Assembly (NCBI GenBank): GCA_030530875.1
Contig: JAUMUD010000001.1
Span: 68,092 to 132,091, forward strand
From: Corynebacterium sp.
GTDB lineage: Bacteria > Actinomycetota > Actinomycetes > Mycobacteriales > Mycobacteriaceae
Direction of reading: 5' to 3'
DNA: 64,000 nucleotides
Under the pieces are notes generated by a model. The model was not told the origin of the DNA, did not search any database, and saw only the letters and a list, made by a program, of their open reading frames with translations. Position numbers and translations under genes: made by a program. Positions within the stretch are counted from its first letter, which is position 1. Each line of letters begins with the position of its first letter. This document shows, piece after piece, positions 35,730-44,043 of the stretch.

Positions 35730-37502
35730 GTGCTGGGTGTTTAGGGCATTGGCAATAGTCGCCACAAGCCCACCAAGACCAAGCACAGCAAGCAAAATCA
35801 TAATCCAGGTATTTTTCGAGAAACCCTGCTGGGTGCTTGGCTCCTGGCTAGCGCTGGTCGTGGGCTCCTCCTGCTCATAAGGAACCACCGGATCACTATA
35901 GGCGAAGATTGCATCGAGGCTATCCTGCTGCATGACTTGCGCGAGTTGGTACTGTTTTACCTCATCAGTCCAGCTGCTTTGCTCAATATTGCGCTCGGCA
36001 ATGCTGCGGGCAAGATCAATGAGCCCTTCTTTGGTGCTTATCGACGCCACTTGCGCGCGGAACTCTGCCTGATCCTCAGCGCTGAGATTCAACAGGTGCG
36101 TGAGCGCAAGATTAATCCGCGCACGCATATCCTCCACGCTTTCTTCGGTGGAATCAGTAGGCTCCTGGGAATCCGCCTGTGGCGATGTCACTTCCGCTGG
36201 CTTCTGCTCGATGGCGGTGAGCGGATTTACCTTGGCCTCGGCACTAATGCTACTTAGGAGCTCAGAGCCAGTGGTGGCCGCAGTCTTTACTTCATTGGCT
36301 GCCGTTGTGCCATTTTCACCCATAGCCGTGGTGAGTCCATCGGTGAGCGAAACAGAATCCTGCAGCGCAGTGGAAATTTTCTCCGCACGGGCGGCACCAT
36401 CACTGGTAATTGGCGGATTATCCTTGATTTTTTGCATCTCAGTTGCCATGAGTGTGGCAAACTCAGCCATAGCATTTGCTGCCTTATCCGAGGCCGCTTC
36501 TAGCGAGGCCAGCGCGGTGGACAAATCTGAAGGCGAGGCAGCATTGTTAATGGCAGTCTGCGCCTTGCGCGCATCATCCAGCGCACTATCGACAAGGGAG
36601 GCATAGCCGGAGGCCCCAACAATATCCCCAAGGCCCTCACCCTGCAGGGATTCGCGGAGGCGGTCACCCGCCCCATCGAGAGCGGCAATAACCTGGTTGG
36701 CCTTAGCTATACCGGCGGTACGGCTATTATTAAAGGCCGCGTATTCTTCACCCACAGCAAAGCGTGGGGCAGCCGACTTATAGGCATCAGCTTCAGCGGT
36801 CTTGGAAGCCTGGGCAATCAAGCTGGCCGCACGGCCATAGCTACTTGTACCCCAACCGAAGTGATTGCTAAGAGCGGTAGTTACGCCGAGCTGTTCAATC
36901 TGCCCCGAGGTGATGAGCAAAGCCTCAGCGATCTTTAGCTGCAGGTCAGCGGCCGTGGAGTGATTAATCGCATCGCGCATTACGCTGGAGGTCAGCACAA
37001 TATCACGGTAATTACCATCAAGAGAGATGGTTGCATCCGCGCTCGCACTTTTAATGCCATTGAGGCTCACGGTCGCGGTCTGGCCGGCACCAAGATAGGC
37101 CAAGCTTGGGTCATTGGCACTCTTGGCATTGGCATTATCAATGGTGGTTTGTGTAACCTCGCTACCGATGAAGGAAGCTGCCGGGAAGATATTCTTGGAA
37201 CCAGTCTTGAGGGAATTAGTCACCACTGTGCCCTGCGGGCTGCCATTCACCCACTGAATATCGCCCGTAATATTTAGGTGGAGATCCACCAGTGGCACAG
37301 GGCCATTATTAGTAAGGACGAAAGTATAGGAGTAGCTCAGGTTCTGGGAATTATAGTAAATATAACCCCTCACCAGTGCAGCATTATCTGATTCTGCCGC
37401 CTGCGTGGTTGGTACGGGCGACAGACCAGTGACAGTAGTACTAATGGCGAGCATTGCTGCAAGGGCCATCTTCCCGCAGAAACTCCTGGAACGGACTGCC
37501 AT
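35724..37502 (-). CDS. Large secreted, C-terminally membrane-anchored surface protein (unrecognised)
   Basis: Protein of 592 residues with a signal peptide (positive start, AALAAMLAIST core, cleavage near TTQAAES). Residues about 35-160 look like a beta-sandwich (LVRGYIYYNSQNLSYSYTFV in part, then LVDLHLNITGDIQWVNG). A long Ala/Ser-rich helical region follows (160-430). Near residues 475-520 a segment with ALTHLLNLSAEDQAEFRAQV and later LIDLARSIAERN resembles a GA-type three-helix module. The end has a Pro/Thr/Ser/Glu linker and one helix (TWIMILLAVLGLGGLVATI) without LPXTG. GGGAGAGG sits 8 nt before ATG 37502. No family was recognised. Confidence 0.75.
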   Translation of the reverse strand: MAVRSRSFCGKMALAAMLAISTTVTGLSPVPTTQAAESDNAALVRGYIYYNSQNLSYSYTFVLTNNGPVPLVDLHLNITGDIQWVNGSPQGTVVTNSLKTGSKNIFPAASFIGSEVTQTTIDNANAKSANDPSLAYLGAGQTATVSLNGIKSASADATISLDGNYRDIVLTSSVMRDAINHSTAADLQLKIAEALLITSGQIEQLGVTTALSNHFGWGTSSYGRAASLIAQASKTAEADAYKSAAPRFAVGEEYAAFNNSRTAGIAKANQVIAALDGAGDRLRESLQGEGLGDIVGASGYASLVDSALDDARKAQTAINNAASPSDLSTALASLEAASDKAANAMAEFATLMATEMQKIKDNPPITSDGAARAEKISTALQDSVSLTDGLTTAMGENGTTAANEVKTAATTGSELLSSISAEAKVNPLTAIEQKPAEVTSPQADSQEPTDSTEESVEDMRARINLALTHLLNLSAEDQAEFRAQVASISTKEGLIDLARSIAERNIEQSSWTDEVKQYQLAQVMQQDSLDAIFAYSDPVVPYEQEEPTTSASQEPSTQQGFSKNTWIMILLAVLGLGGLVATIANALNTQHL

Positions 37503-37544
37503 TGCACTCACCTCTCCCTTTTATATTCCAAGAAATTACCTAAA

Positions 37545-37583
37545 GTTAAGAATAAACTTAACAGGATTCTCAGGATTAGTCAA
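37545..37583 (-). promoter_or_regulatory. Promoter and operator of the surface protein gene
   Basis: On the minus strand TTGACT (37583-37578) and TAAGTT (37560-37555) are 17 bp apart. The inverted repeat GTTAAG/CTTAAC (37545-37550, 37557-37562) overlaps the -10 box and transcription start. The remaining AT-rich sequence to 37700 also has a DtxR-like half-site (CTAACCTAA, 37661-37669). Confidence 0.5.
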
Positions 37584-37708
37584 AGTTTTTTAAGGAAAAG
37601 GGCATAATTTTACCTGCAACATATTCTTAGCAGGCAATTTATAAAGTCACACCTAGAACACTAACCTAAATTTTAGCTTAATATACGATTTCTTGAATGT
37701 ATAAAAAA

Positions 37709-37733
37709 AGAGCCTTGCTTCAAGCAAGACTCT
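37709..37733 (-). terminator. Terminator of the tRNA-Leu gene
   Basis: AGAGCCTTGCTT pairs with AAGCAAGACTCT (one G-U on the transcript strand), followed on the minus strand by TTTTTTT. Confidence 0.8.
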
Positions 37734-37741
37734 CAATTTTG

Positions 37742-37815
37742 TGCCCCCAGTGGGATTCGAACCCACACTTTGCAGATTTTAAGTCTGCTGCCTCTGCCAG
37801 TTGGGCTATAGGGGC
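37742..37815 (-). tRNA. tRNA-Leu (UAA), short variable arm
   Basis: 74 nt without encoded CCA. The acceptor arms GCCCCTA/TGGGGGC pair fully, the anticodon stem is GCAGA/TCTGC with loop CTTAAAA (anticodon UAA), and the T arm is GTGGG-TTCGAAT-CCCAC. The variable region is only about 5 nt (AAAGT), whereas leucine tRNAs normally carry a long variable arm. A73 and A14, both leucine identity elements, are present. The D stem has one C-A mismatch. Location after ppx matches leuX in mycobacteria. Confidence 0.9.
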
Positions 37816-37852
37816 CGGCGGAAAAACCACCGCGAACTATTCTAATACAGAT

Positions 37853-38734
37853 CTATAGCGCGGTAATAATCCCATCGAGAAGATCATGAATGGAGATTGT
37901 CAAAGAATCAATACCTTCTTGTTCAAACAAGCTCATGACCTCTTCAATAACAATGCAGCCACCACCAATAACATCCTCACGCCCATGAAGAATACGTGGG
38001 TCCTGAGCACGCTCAGCGGGTGTCTGATGAATCAATCGCTGGGTAACAGCACGGATACCATCAAAAGGCAGAACCGCCCCATGGATGCGCTCCTCATCAT
38101 AGGAATCCAGATCCAAGACCAAGGCAGCAATAGTAGTAAAGGTACCGGCCACACCCACGACATTGGAAATGCCCTGGATATCGACATGTTCCTGCATAAT
38201 TGCAAGCTGCTCGCGCACATACGCACGAGCCTGGGCACGCTCAGCCTCGGTGCGTAGCCCAAAGCGCTCGGTGAGGCGTACACATCCCATCTGCGTGGAA
38301 TAAGCCGCATCCTTGGTCACAAACTCGGTTGAGCCGCCACCAAGATCAATGACAACCGGATTGGCCATATCACCCAAGGAAGCCGTAGCCCCACGGAAGC
38401 TAAGCTCGGCCTCTTCTTCCCCGCTAATCACCTCAGCAGGCTTAGCCAAAAGACGCTCGGTCATGGCAAAGAAGTCCTCGCGATTAGAGGCATCGCGGGT
38501 CGCACTGGTGGCCACCATGCGATGGGCAGTCACACCATTCTCTTTCATAATGGCGACATAGTCACTAAGCGCTGCTTCCACACGCCCAATGGCTGTGGGA
38601 AGAAAACGGCCGGTTTCATCCACGCCCTCACCAAGGCGCACAATACGGTTGAGTCGGCAGATTTCGCGACCGTGGTCGTCGACAAGCAAAAGGCGGATGG
38701 CGTTGGTTCCGCAGTCAATGGCAGCGCGACTCAT
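37853..38734 (-). CDS. ppx: Exopolyphosphatase/guanosine pentaphosphatase
   Basis: Ppx/GppA protein of 293 residues, the one-domain-pair actinobacterial form. The ASKHA ATPase motifs are AIDCGTNAIRLLL at residues 4-16 and PVVIDLGGGSTEFV near residue 132; VVGVAGTFTTIAAL is near residue 215. It removes phosphate from polyphosphate ends or from pppGpp. ATG 38734 is chosen: it lies 4 bp after the DUF501 stop and gives the family N-terminus, whereas longer starts lie inside DUF501. It is balanced in the window by a polyphosphate kinase (ppk2). Confidence 0.93.
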   Translation of the reverse strand: MSRAAIDCGTNAIRLLLVDDHGREICRLNRIVRLGEGVDETGRFLPTAIGRVEAALSDYVAIMKENGVTAHRMVATSATRDASNREDFFAMTERLLAKPAEVISGEEEAELSFRGATASLGDMANPVVIDLGGGSTEFVTKDAAYSTQMGCVRLTERFGLRTEAERAQARAYVREQLAIMQEHVDIQGISNVVGVAGTFTTIAALVLDLDSYDEERIHGAVLPFDGIRAVTQRLIHQTPAERAQDPRILHGREDVIGGGCIVIEEVMSLFEQEGIDSLTISIHDLLDGIITAL

Positions 38735-38738
38735 CCGA

Positions 38739-39278
38739 TTAATCCCACTCAAAGCTATCAAGATCAATGCCGAAGGAGGCCGCAGTTGGCCAATCGGCAG
38801 GAATGGCAGTACCGCGAAGCCCACCATGGTCAGCAGCAATGGCCACCGCCTCATCACCAAGACGGAAGTGACCGGCGCCCTCAGCAAGGGCATAGCCGAT
38901 GAGCACGTGGATGCACTTCACACGGTCTGGCATGCCGCCACCGGAGAAATTAGTGCCAAGATCTTCCATCTCATTGCGCTTGGCCAGGTAATACTCGTGA
39001 GCCTTCTGATAATCGGCCTTGAGCTCCGCATCATTTTCGAGACGCTCAGTCATCCACTTCATCACATGAGCAACCTCCATGCGGGAAGCCTCGGCGGTCA
39101 GACGTGGATCCGTCAAATAGTACAGAGTTGGGAATGGAGTTCCATCCTCCAGGCGCGGGCGGGTTTTCACCACAGCAGGGGTCCCATCAGGGCAATGATA
39201 AGAAACCTCGACCACACCGCGTGGGCGACGTCCAAGCTGCTGGGTAATAATCTCAATATCGGCGGGGTTAACCGTCAT
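38739..39278 (-). CDS. DUF501 protein
   Basis: Protein of 179 residues of the DUF501 family, found between ftsB and ppx throughout actinobacteria. Diagnostic stretches are QLGRRPRGVVEVSYHCPDGTP (in part: LGRRPRGVVEVS), PFPTLYYLTDPRLTAEASRME in part, and MPDRVKCIHVLIGYALAEG. Function is unknown; synteny suggests a link to division or envelope growth. AAAGG lies 7 nt before the ATG; same transcription unit as ftsB (12 bp gap) and ppx. Confidence 0.92.
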   Translation of the reverse strand: MTVNPADIEIITQQLGRRPRGVVEVSYHCPDGTPAVVKTRPRLEDGTPFPTLYYLTDPRLTAEASRMEVAHVMKWMTERLENDAELKADYQKAHEYYLAKRNEMEDLGTNFSGGGMPDRVKCIHVLIGYALAEGAGHFRLGDEAVAIAADHGGLRGTAIPADWPTAASFGIDLDSFEWD

Positions 39279-39290
39279 CGGGGCACCTTT

Positions 39291-39836
39291 CTACTGGGTG
39301 GGAGCGGCAGCCTCACTGCTTGGCTCCGGGGTCGCATTAGCCGCAACTCCATTTGGCAGTGGCTCAACAGAGGTGGTTTCCTCCGTGCTCGTCGCCGGAC
39401 GAGCAACAGAATTCCACAAAGTCTTATACCACGGGGAGACTGGATGATATTCCACACGCGAGCTATCAGTCGAATCCTGGCTCAGAATCCCCGGATCCAT
39501 CAGACGATAGGCGGTCTGCCCTGGGGCAATCACGCCCAGACGGTTCCTTGTGGCCTCGTCCAAATAGGCTGGATCATTGTATTTATCAATTTCGGCAAGC
39601 AGCTGCTCTTTTTCCGCTTGCTTTGCGAGAATACTTGCTTCCACTCGCGCCACTTCTGAGCGCTGCTGGAAGTAATTTCGCATCGGCATAGCAATAGTAA
39701 GAGCAGCCAAAATCAGCACTGCAAAGCCCACAACCGCACGGGCCACCGTCACACGGGGCAAACCACGCTTAGTATTCTTAGGCTTTTTCGATCCGCGAAT
39801 TTCCCTATTGCGAACCGGCACCGAATTTTTGCTCAT
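39291..39836 (-). CDS. ftsB: Septum formation initiator FtsB/DivIC-like
   Basis: Bitopic division protein of 181 residues: basic cytosolic start (SKKPKNTKRGLPR), one helix (about residues 36-52), then a coiled coil (QRSEVARVEASILAKQAEKEQL) and the family motif YNDPAYLDEATRNRLGVIAPGQTAYRL (quoted in part: EATRNRLGVIAPGQ), followed by a Pro/Ser/Glu tail. FtsB works with FtsL and FtsQ to activate septal wall synthesis. The start ATG 39836 lies 8 nt after TATAAT (39850-39845, minus), directly behind the eno terminator. Confidence 0.9.
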   Translation of the reverse strand: MSKNSVPVRNREIRGSKKPKNTKRGLPRVTVARAVVGFAVLILAALTIAMPMRNYFQQRSEVARVEASILAKQAEKEQLLAEIDKYNDPAYLDEATRNRLGVIAPGQTAYRLMDPGILSQDSTDSSRVEYHPVSPWYKTLWNSVARPATSTEETTSVEPLPNGVAANATPEPSSEAAAPTQ

Positions 39837-39858
39837 AACCCCACTATTATACAAAAAA

Positions 39859-39887
39859 GGCGCCATCACCCTGCGGGTGACAGCGCC
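39859..39887 (-). terminator. eno terminator abutting the ftsB promoter
   Basis: GGCGC-CA-TCACCC pairs with GGGTGA-CA-GCGCC around a 3-nt loop, with TTTTTTG on the minus strand. The ftsB -10 box (39850-39845) begins one base after this tract, so any -35 must lie inside the hairpin. A second small hairpin (39890-39911) is nearer eno. Confidence 0.8.
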
Positions 39888-39938
39888 GAAAGAGGAGTAT
39901 TAATTCCTCTTAGTTATTGGCTAATCAATGAATATCGA

Positions 39939-41231
<1,293 letters not shown>

Positions 41232-41363
41232 CTAAGCCAATAGGAATTGTAATTAGTCTTCTTCACGCGCAAGGCTCCAGAGAATCTGGCTCCCGGCGCG
41301 CATCGGGATCCATTCTGACACGAAATTGGAAATCCCGCACGAGTTTTAAAAAATTAGTCGAAT

Positions 41364-42149
41364 TTATTGCGGCGGCTGATTAAGCGCATACGATGCAGCC
41401 GCATGTACCACATCATCCCGATACTGCACCGAGGCATTGTACGCAGCAACCGCAGTTACCCACCCTTCGGGGGTAGAGAGATCCCCACCCTTGGCGCAGA
41501 GCAAATTGGCCGCCGAGAGCGCAGCATCATCAATCTGGTTCGGGTCAGCTACCCCATCACCGTTTCCATCAAGGCCATAGCGTCGCCACGTCTCAGGAAT
41601 GAACTGCATAGGACCAACAGCGCGATCGTAGGCAGTATCCCCATCCAGCTCGCCATGATCTGTGTCCGGAATATTTTCGAAACCGGGGGAACCATCGAGC
41701 TGAATACCAACAATATGCGGAATTACATTTCCGTTTTCGTCGATATGACTACCCCCGAATTTCTGCCCGTTATAGGTACCATGGCGGGTTTCCACCCAAC
41801 CAATACCCGCCAGTGTGTTCCATGTCACATGGCAGGTAGGGAACCGTTCTTGCGCCACAAGTTGGGCGTTTCCGTAGGCCTCCAAAGCGGCCACAGGGAT
41901 ATCAGTTTGCTTAGAAAGAGGCTCCGCCCAGAAGCCAAGTTTGAGCGAGGTACGCCCACCGGTATGAATATCAATAGCTGGCACAGCCTCGCCAGCAGCA
42001 GGCGGAATAGTATCAGGAACAGGCTGAAGATTACGAAAAGGGCTCTTTGCGTCCATAAAAGTGACCGACCATCCAATAGCCGCAATCACCATACATAGAA
42101 CCAAAACGCCGCAGCCCATTGCTGCGCAGCCCATTTTTCCTCTAGCCAT
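41364..42149 (-). CDS. Lytic murein transglycosylase (LpqU-like)
   Basis: Membrane-anchored protein of 261 residues with one N-terminal helix (about residues 11-32) and an SLT-type domain: IPVAALEAYGNAQLVAQ, then GIGWVETRHGTY carrying the catalytic glutamate (near residue 117), AVGPMQFIPETWRRYG and GDGVADPNQIDDAALSAANLL. It should cleave peptidoglycan glycan strands during growth. It lies upstream of eno as Rv1022 (lpqU) does in M. tuberculosis, but a lipobox is not evident. TAAACT lies 6 nt before the ATG (leaderless). Confidence 0.87.
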   Translation of the reverse strand: MARGKMGCAAMGCGVLVLCMVIAAIGWSVTFMDAKSPFRNLQPVPDTIPPAAGEAVPAIDIHTGGRTSLKLGFWAEPLSKQTDIPVAALEAYGNAQLVAQERFPTCHVTWNTLAGIGWVETRHGTYNGQKFGGSHIDENGNVIPHIVGIQLDGSPGFENIPDTDHGELDGDTAYDRAVGPMQFIPETWRRYGLDGNGDGVADPNQIDDAALSAANLLCAKGGDLSTPEGWVTAVAAYNASVQYRDDVVHAAASYALNQPPQ

Positions 42150-42292
42150 AGAGGTAGTTTATCCATATCGCAAGAGTGCCCCGCCATGCGACACACCTCC
42201 AATTGTTAATACTTATAACTCTAGTCACGATAGTCACTCTGGTAACATAATTTGCATTATTGCTTAGCCCACTGATTTATATAGGAGTATTT

Positions 42293-42730
42293 ATGAAGAA
42301 GCGCTTCGCTGCTCTCGCATTCGCCGCTCTCGCCGCCTGCGGTATCGCCACTGCCCCTCAGGCCAAGGCTGCTGATCTGACCCAGACCCTGGCCATCTCC
42401 CAGCTCTTCAATACCAATACCGCCTCCAACCTGGACTGCAACACCCTCTCCACCGGCCTCAATGCTCTGGGCATGCTCAACACCAAGCCAACCCGCTACC
42501 AGCTCTCCCAGAACATCAACGCCACCGCCGGCACTCTCACCCAGAGCCTCGGCCTGAACCTCAATAGCGCTCTTATCACCAAGGCTGCTGGCGATCTCTC
42601 CTACCGCGCCTCTGCCTGCGGTCTTACCCGCCCATCCGAATTCGAAAAGATTGTGACCGCCGCCGGTTCCTCCCAGCTCCTGAACTACAGTGATGTAGTT
42701 TATAGCTTCGCACCACAGCTTGGTCAGTAG
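42293..42730 (+). CDS. Small secreted protein (unrecognised)
   Basis: Protein of 145 residues with a clear Sec signal peptide (KKRF, then ALAFAALAACGIATA, cleavage near QAKAAD). The mature part is Asn/Thr/Leu-rich and low in charge, with two cysteines (LDCNTL and SACGLT) that could form one disulphide. There is no membrane anchor, so it is released or non-covalently wall-bound. TAGGAG (42282-42287) precedes ATG 42293. Codon use is strongly biased, so it is probably abundant. No family recognised. Confidence 0.7.
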   Translation: MKKRFAALAFAALAACGIATAPQAKAADLTQTLAISQLFNTNTASNLDCNTLSTGLNALGMLNTKPTRYQLSQNINATAGTLTQSLGLNLNSALITKAAGDLSYRASACGLTRPSEFEKIVTAAGSSQLLNYSDVVYSFAPQLGQ

Positions 42731-42762
42731 TATTTTCAGCTTTAAGTGCTAAGGTCGTGAGC

Positions 42763-43332
42763 ATGTCTCATGACCTTTTTTCTTTTGCTTTCCGACGCCG
42801 CACTCTCGCAACCACAGTTGCTTGCGCAACTGTACTCGGCGGTTTTGGTGCGGTAGCGCAGGCTGATCCTCTCACCGATTTTCAAAATCAGATTGTGCCC
42901 CAGATTAACGCAGCCCTGGCCGCTGCTGGTAGCTCGGGGCTAATGCTTCCTACTGCTGGCTGGTCGGCTGCACAAATCAGCACAAACCCAAAGATTTCCA
43001 GCATTTATGAATCCTCTGCCTATGGCTATTACCGCGCCATGCGCCAGTCCTCGAATCTTCCAGTTACCCCGTGGAATAGTGGCCTTTTTGCCGAAATTTC
43101 CCCACTAGTTGGTGCCACAATAAATGAGGGTAACTATAACCCGGCCCGTGGTGAAACCACGAAGATTTATAGCATCGCGAAAAATACTATTCTTGCAGCG
43201 AACCTCTATGATGCTGCTGGTTCTTTGGGCGTCATGTTTGCCCAAAGTGAGGGTAATACCGCCCATAGCTATCTTGCCTTCAAGATTTGGGAGGATGCCG
43301 ATAGCTATAATCTCGCGGTAGTAATGCACTAA
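42763..43332 (+). CDS. Secreted protein (unrecognised)
   Basis: Protein of about 189 residues with an export signal (FRRRTLATTVACATVLGGFGAVAQA, quoted in part: RRTLATTVACATV; the RR could be a weak Tat signal). The mature domain contains YGYYRAMRQSSNLPVTPW, INEGNYNPARGET and a Ser/Ala-rich end. No cysteine, no membrane anchor, no family recognised. TAAGGT (42750-42755) lies 7 nt before ATG 42763; a GTG at 42757 is an alternative. It directly follows another small secreted protein, and its stop abuts that of mazG. Confidence 0.65.
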   Translation: MSHDLFSFAFRRRTLATTVACATVLGGFGAVAQADPLTDFQNQIVPQINAALAAAGSSGLMLPTAGWSAAQISTNPKISSIYESSAYGYYRAMRQSSNLPVTPWNSGLFAEISPLVGATINEGNYNPARGETTKIYSIAKNTILAANLYDAAGSLGVMFAQSEGNTAHSYLAFKIWEDADSYNLAVVMH

Positions 43333-43986
43333 TTAAATAGTGGGCTTCTTTTTGCCCTCTTGCCATAGACGTTCCTGCTCTTCAGCAGGGACGATCTCCT
43401 TGGTGCCATCAAAAAGATAGGGCGCGCGCTTGCGCATCTTATCCACAAAGGCGGCCGCAACATCCTCGAATGTGAAAGCCCCGCGTCGAGAAGCTATCTC
43501 GGAGTGGAAGAGAACCTGGAGCAAAATATCAGAGAGCTCGCGCTTGAGCTGGCCCTCACCTGCCTCACCGAGGCGCTTCCACATATCCACGGCGATGGCG
43601 AATTCCTCCGTCTCCTCGCGCAGATAAGGAATCAGGGACTCGTGGGTCTGCTCACGCTCCCAGGCACCAAGATGATTAGCCAAGTGCATGACCTGCATGG
43701 CTTCTTCAATGGAACGGAATCGTAGCGGCACCTCATGATCCCCACGGGACTCGGCCGCAATAAAAACCTCACCGCGATTGGCGCGCTCAATAACCTTGGG
43801 ATCCTCCGCATTCGTGGAGACCAAAATCGCGCCATTTTCCACGGTCTTTTTAGAAAAATCAGCGATATTCCATCGGACCCGAACGGGCACCTCATCGGTG
43901 TACTCGATCTCAGCATCCGTAATAAAGCTCAAGGCTTCAAAGGGAATCATAGTCGGATACCGGGGGTCCAAGAGAACAACTGCCAT
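43333..43986 (-). CDS. mazG: MazG family nucleoside triphosphate pyrophosphohydrolase
   Basis: Actinobacterial MazG of 217 residues. The N-terminal about 100 residues are an extra domain specific to actinobacteria; the catalytic all-alpha NTP-PPase part carries WEREQTHESLIPYLREETEEFAIAV (quoted in part: REETEEFAIAV, metal-binding acidic residues) and ELSDILLQVLFHSEIA (EXXD motif). It hydrolyses non-canonical NTPs, limiting mutagenesis. TACAAT lies 7 nt before the ATG (leaderless). It is near mfd as in mycobacteria (Rv1020-Rv1021). Confidence 0.92.
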   Translation of the reverse strand: MAVVLLDPRYPTMIPFEALSFITDAEIEYTDEVPVRVRWNIADFSKKTVENGAILVSTNAEDPKVIERANRGEVFIAAESRGDHEVPLRFRSIEEAMQVMHLANHLGAWEREQTHESLIPYLREETEEFAIAVDMWKRLGEAGEGQLKRELSDILLQVLFHSEIASRRGAFTFEDVAAAFVDKMRKRAPYLFDGTKEIVPAEEQERLWQEGKKKPTI

Positions 43987-44043
43987 GAGGCCAATTGTAC
44001 CAAATTCGAACCCGCCGATACCCTATGAGTTTTCTGAGTGGAA

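Noticed and set aside
38735..38893. 53-residue N-terminal extension of ppx
   Set aside because: It lies inside the DUF501 gene and is not part of the Ppx/GppA fold; ATG 38734 gives the normal start.
41276..41289. CCAGA-GAA-TCTGG hairpin upstream of eno
   Set aside because: Only a 5-bp stem with no U tract and no link to a start site; too weak to call a regulatory element.
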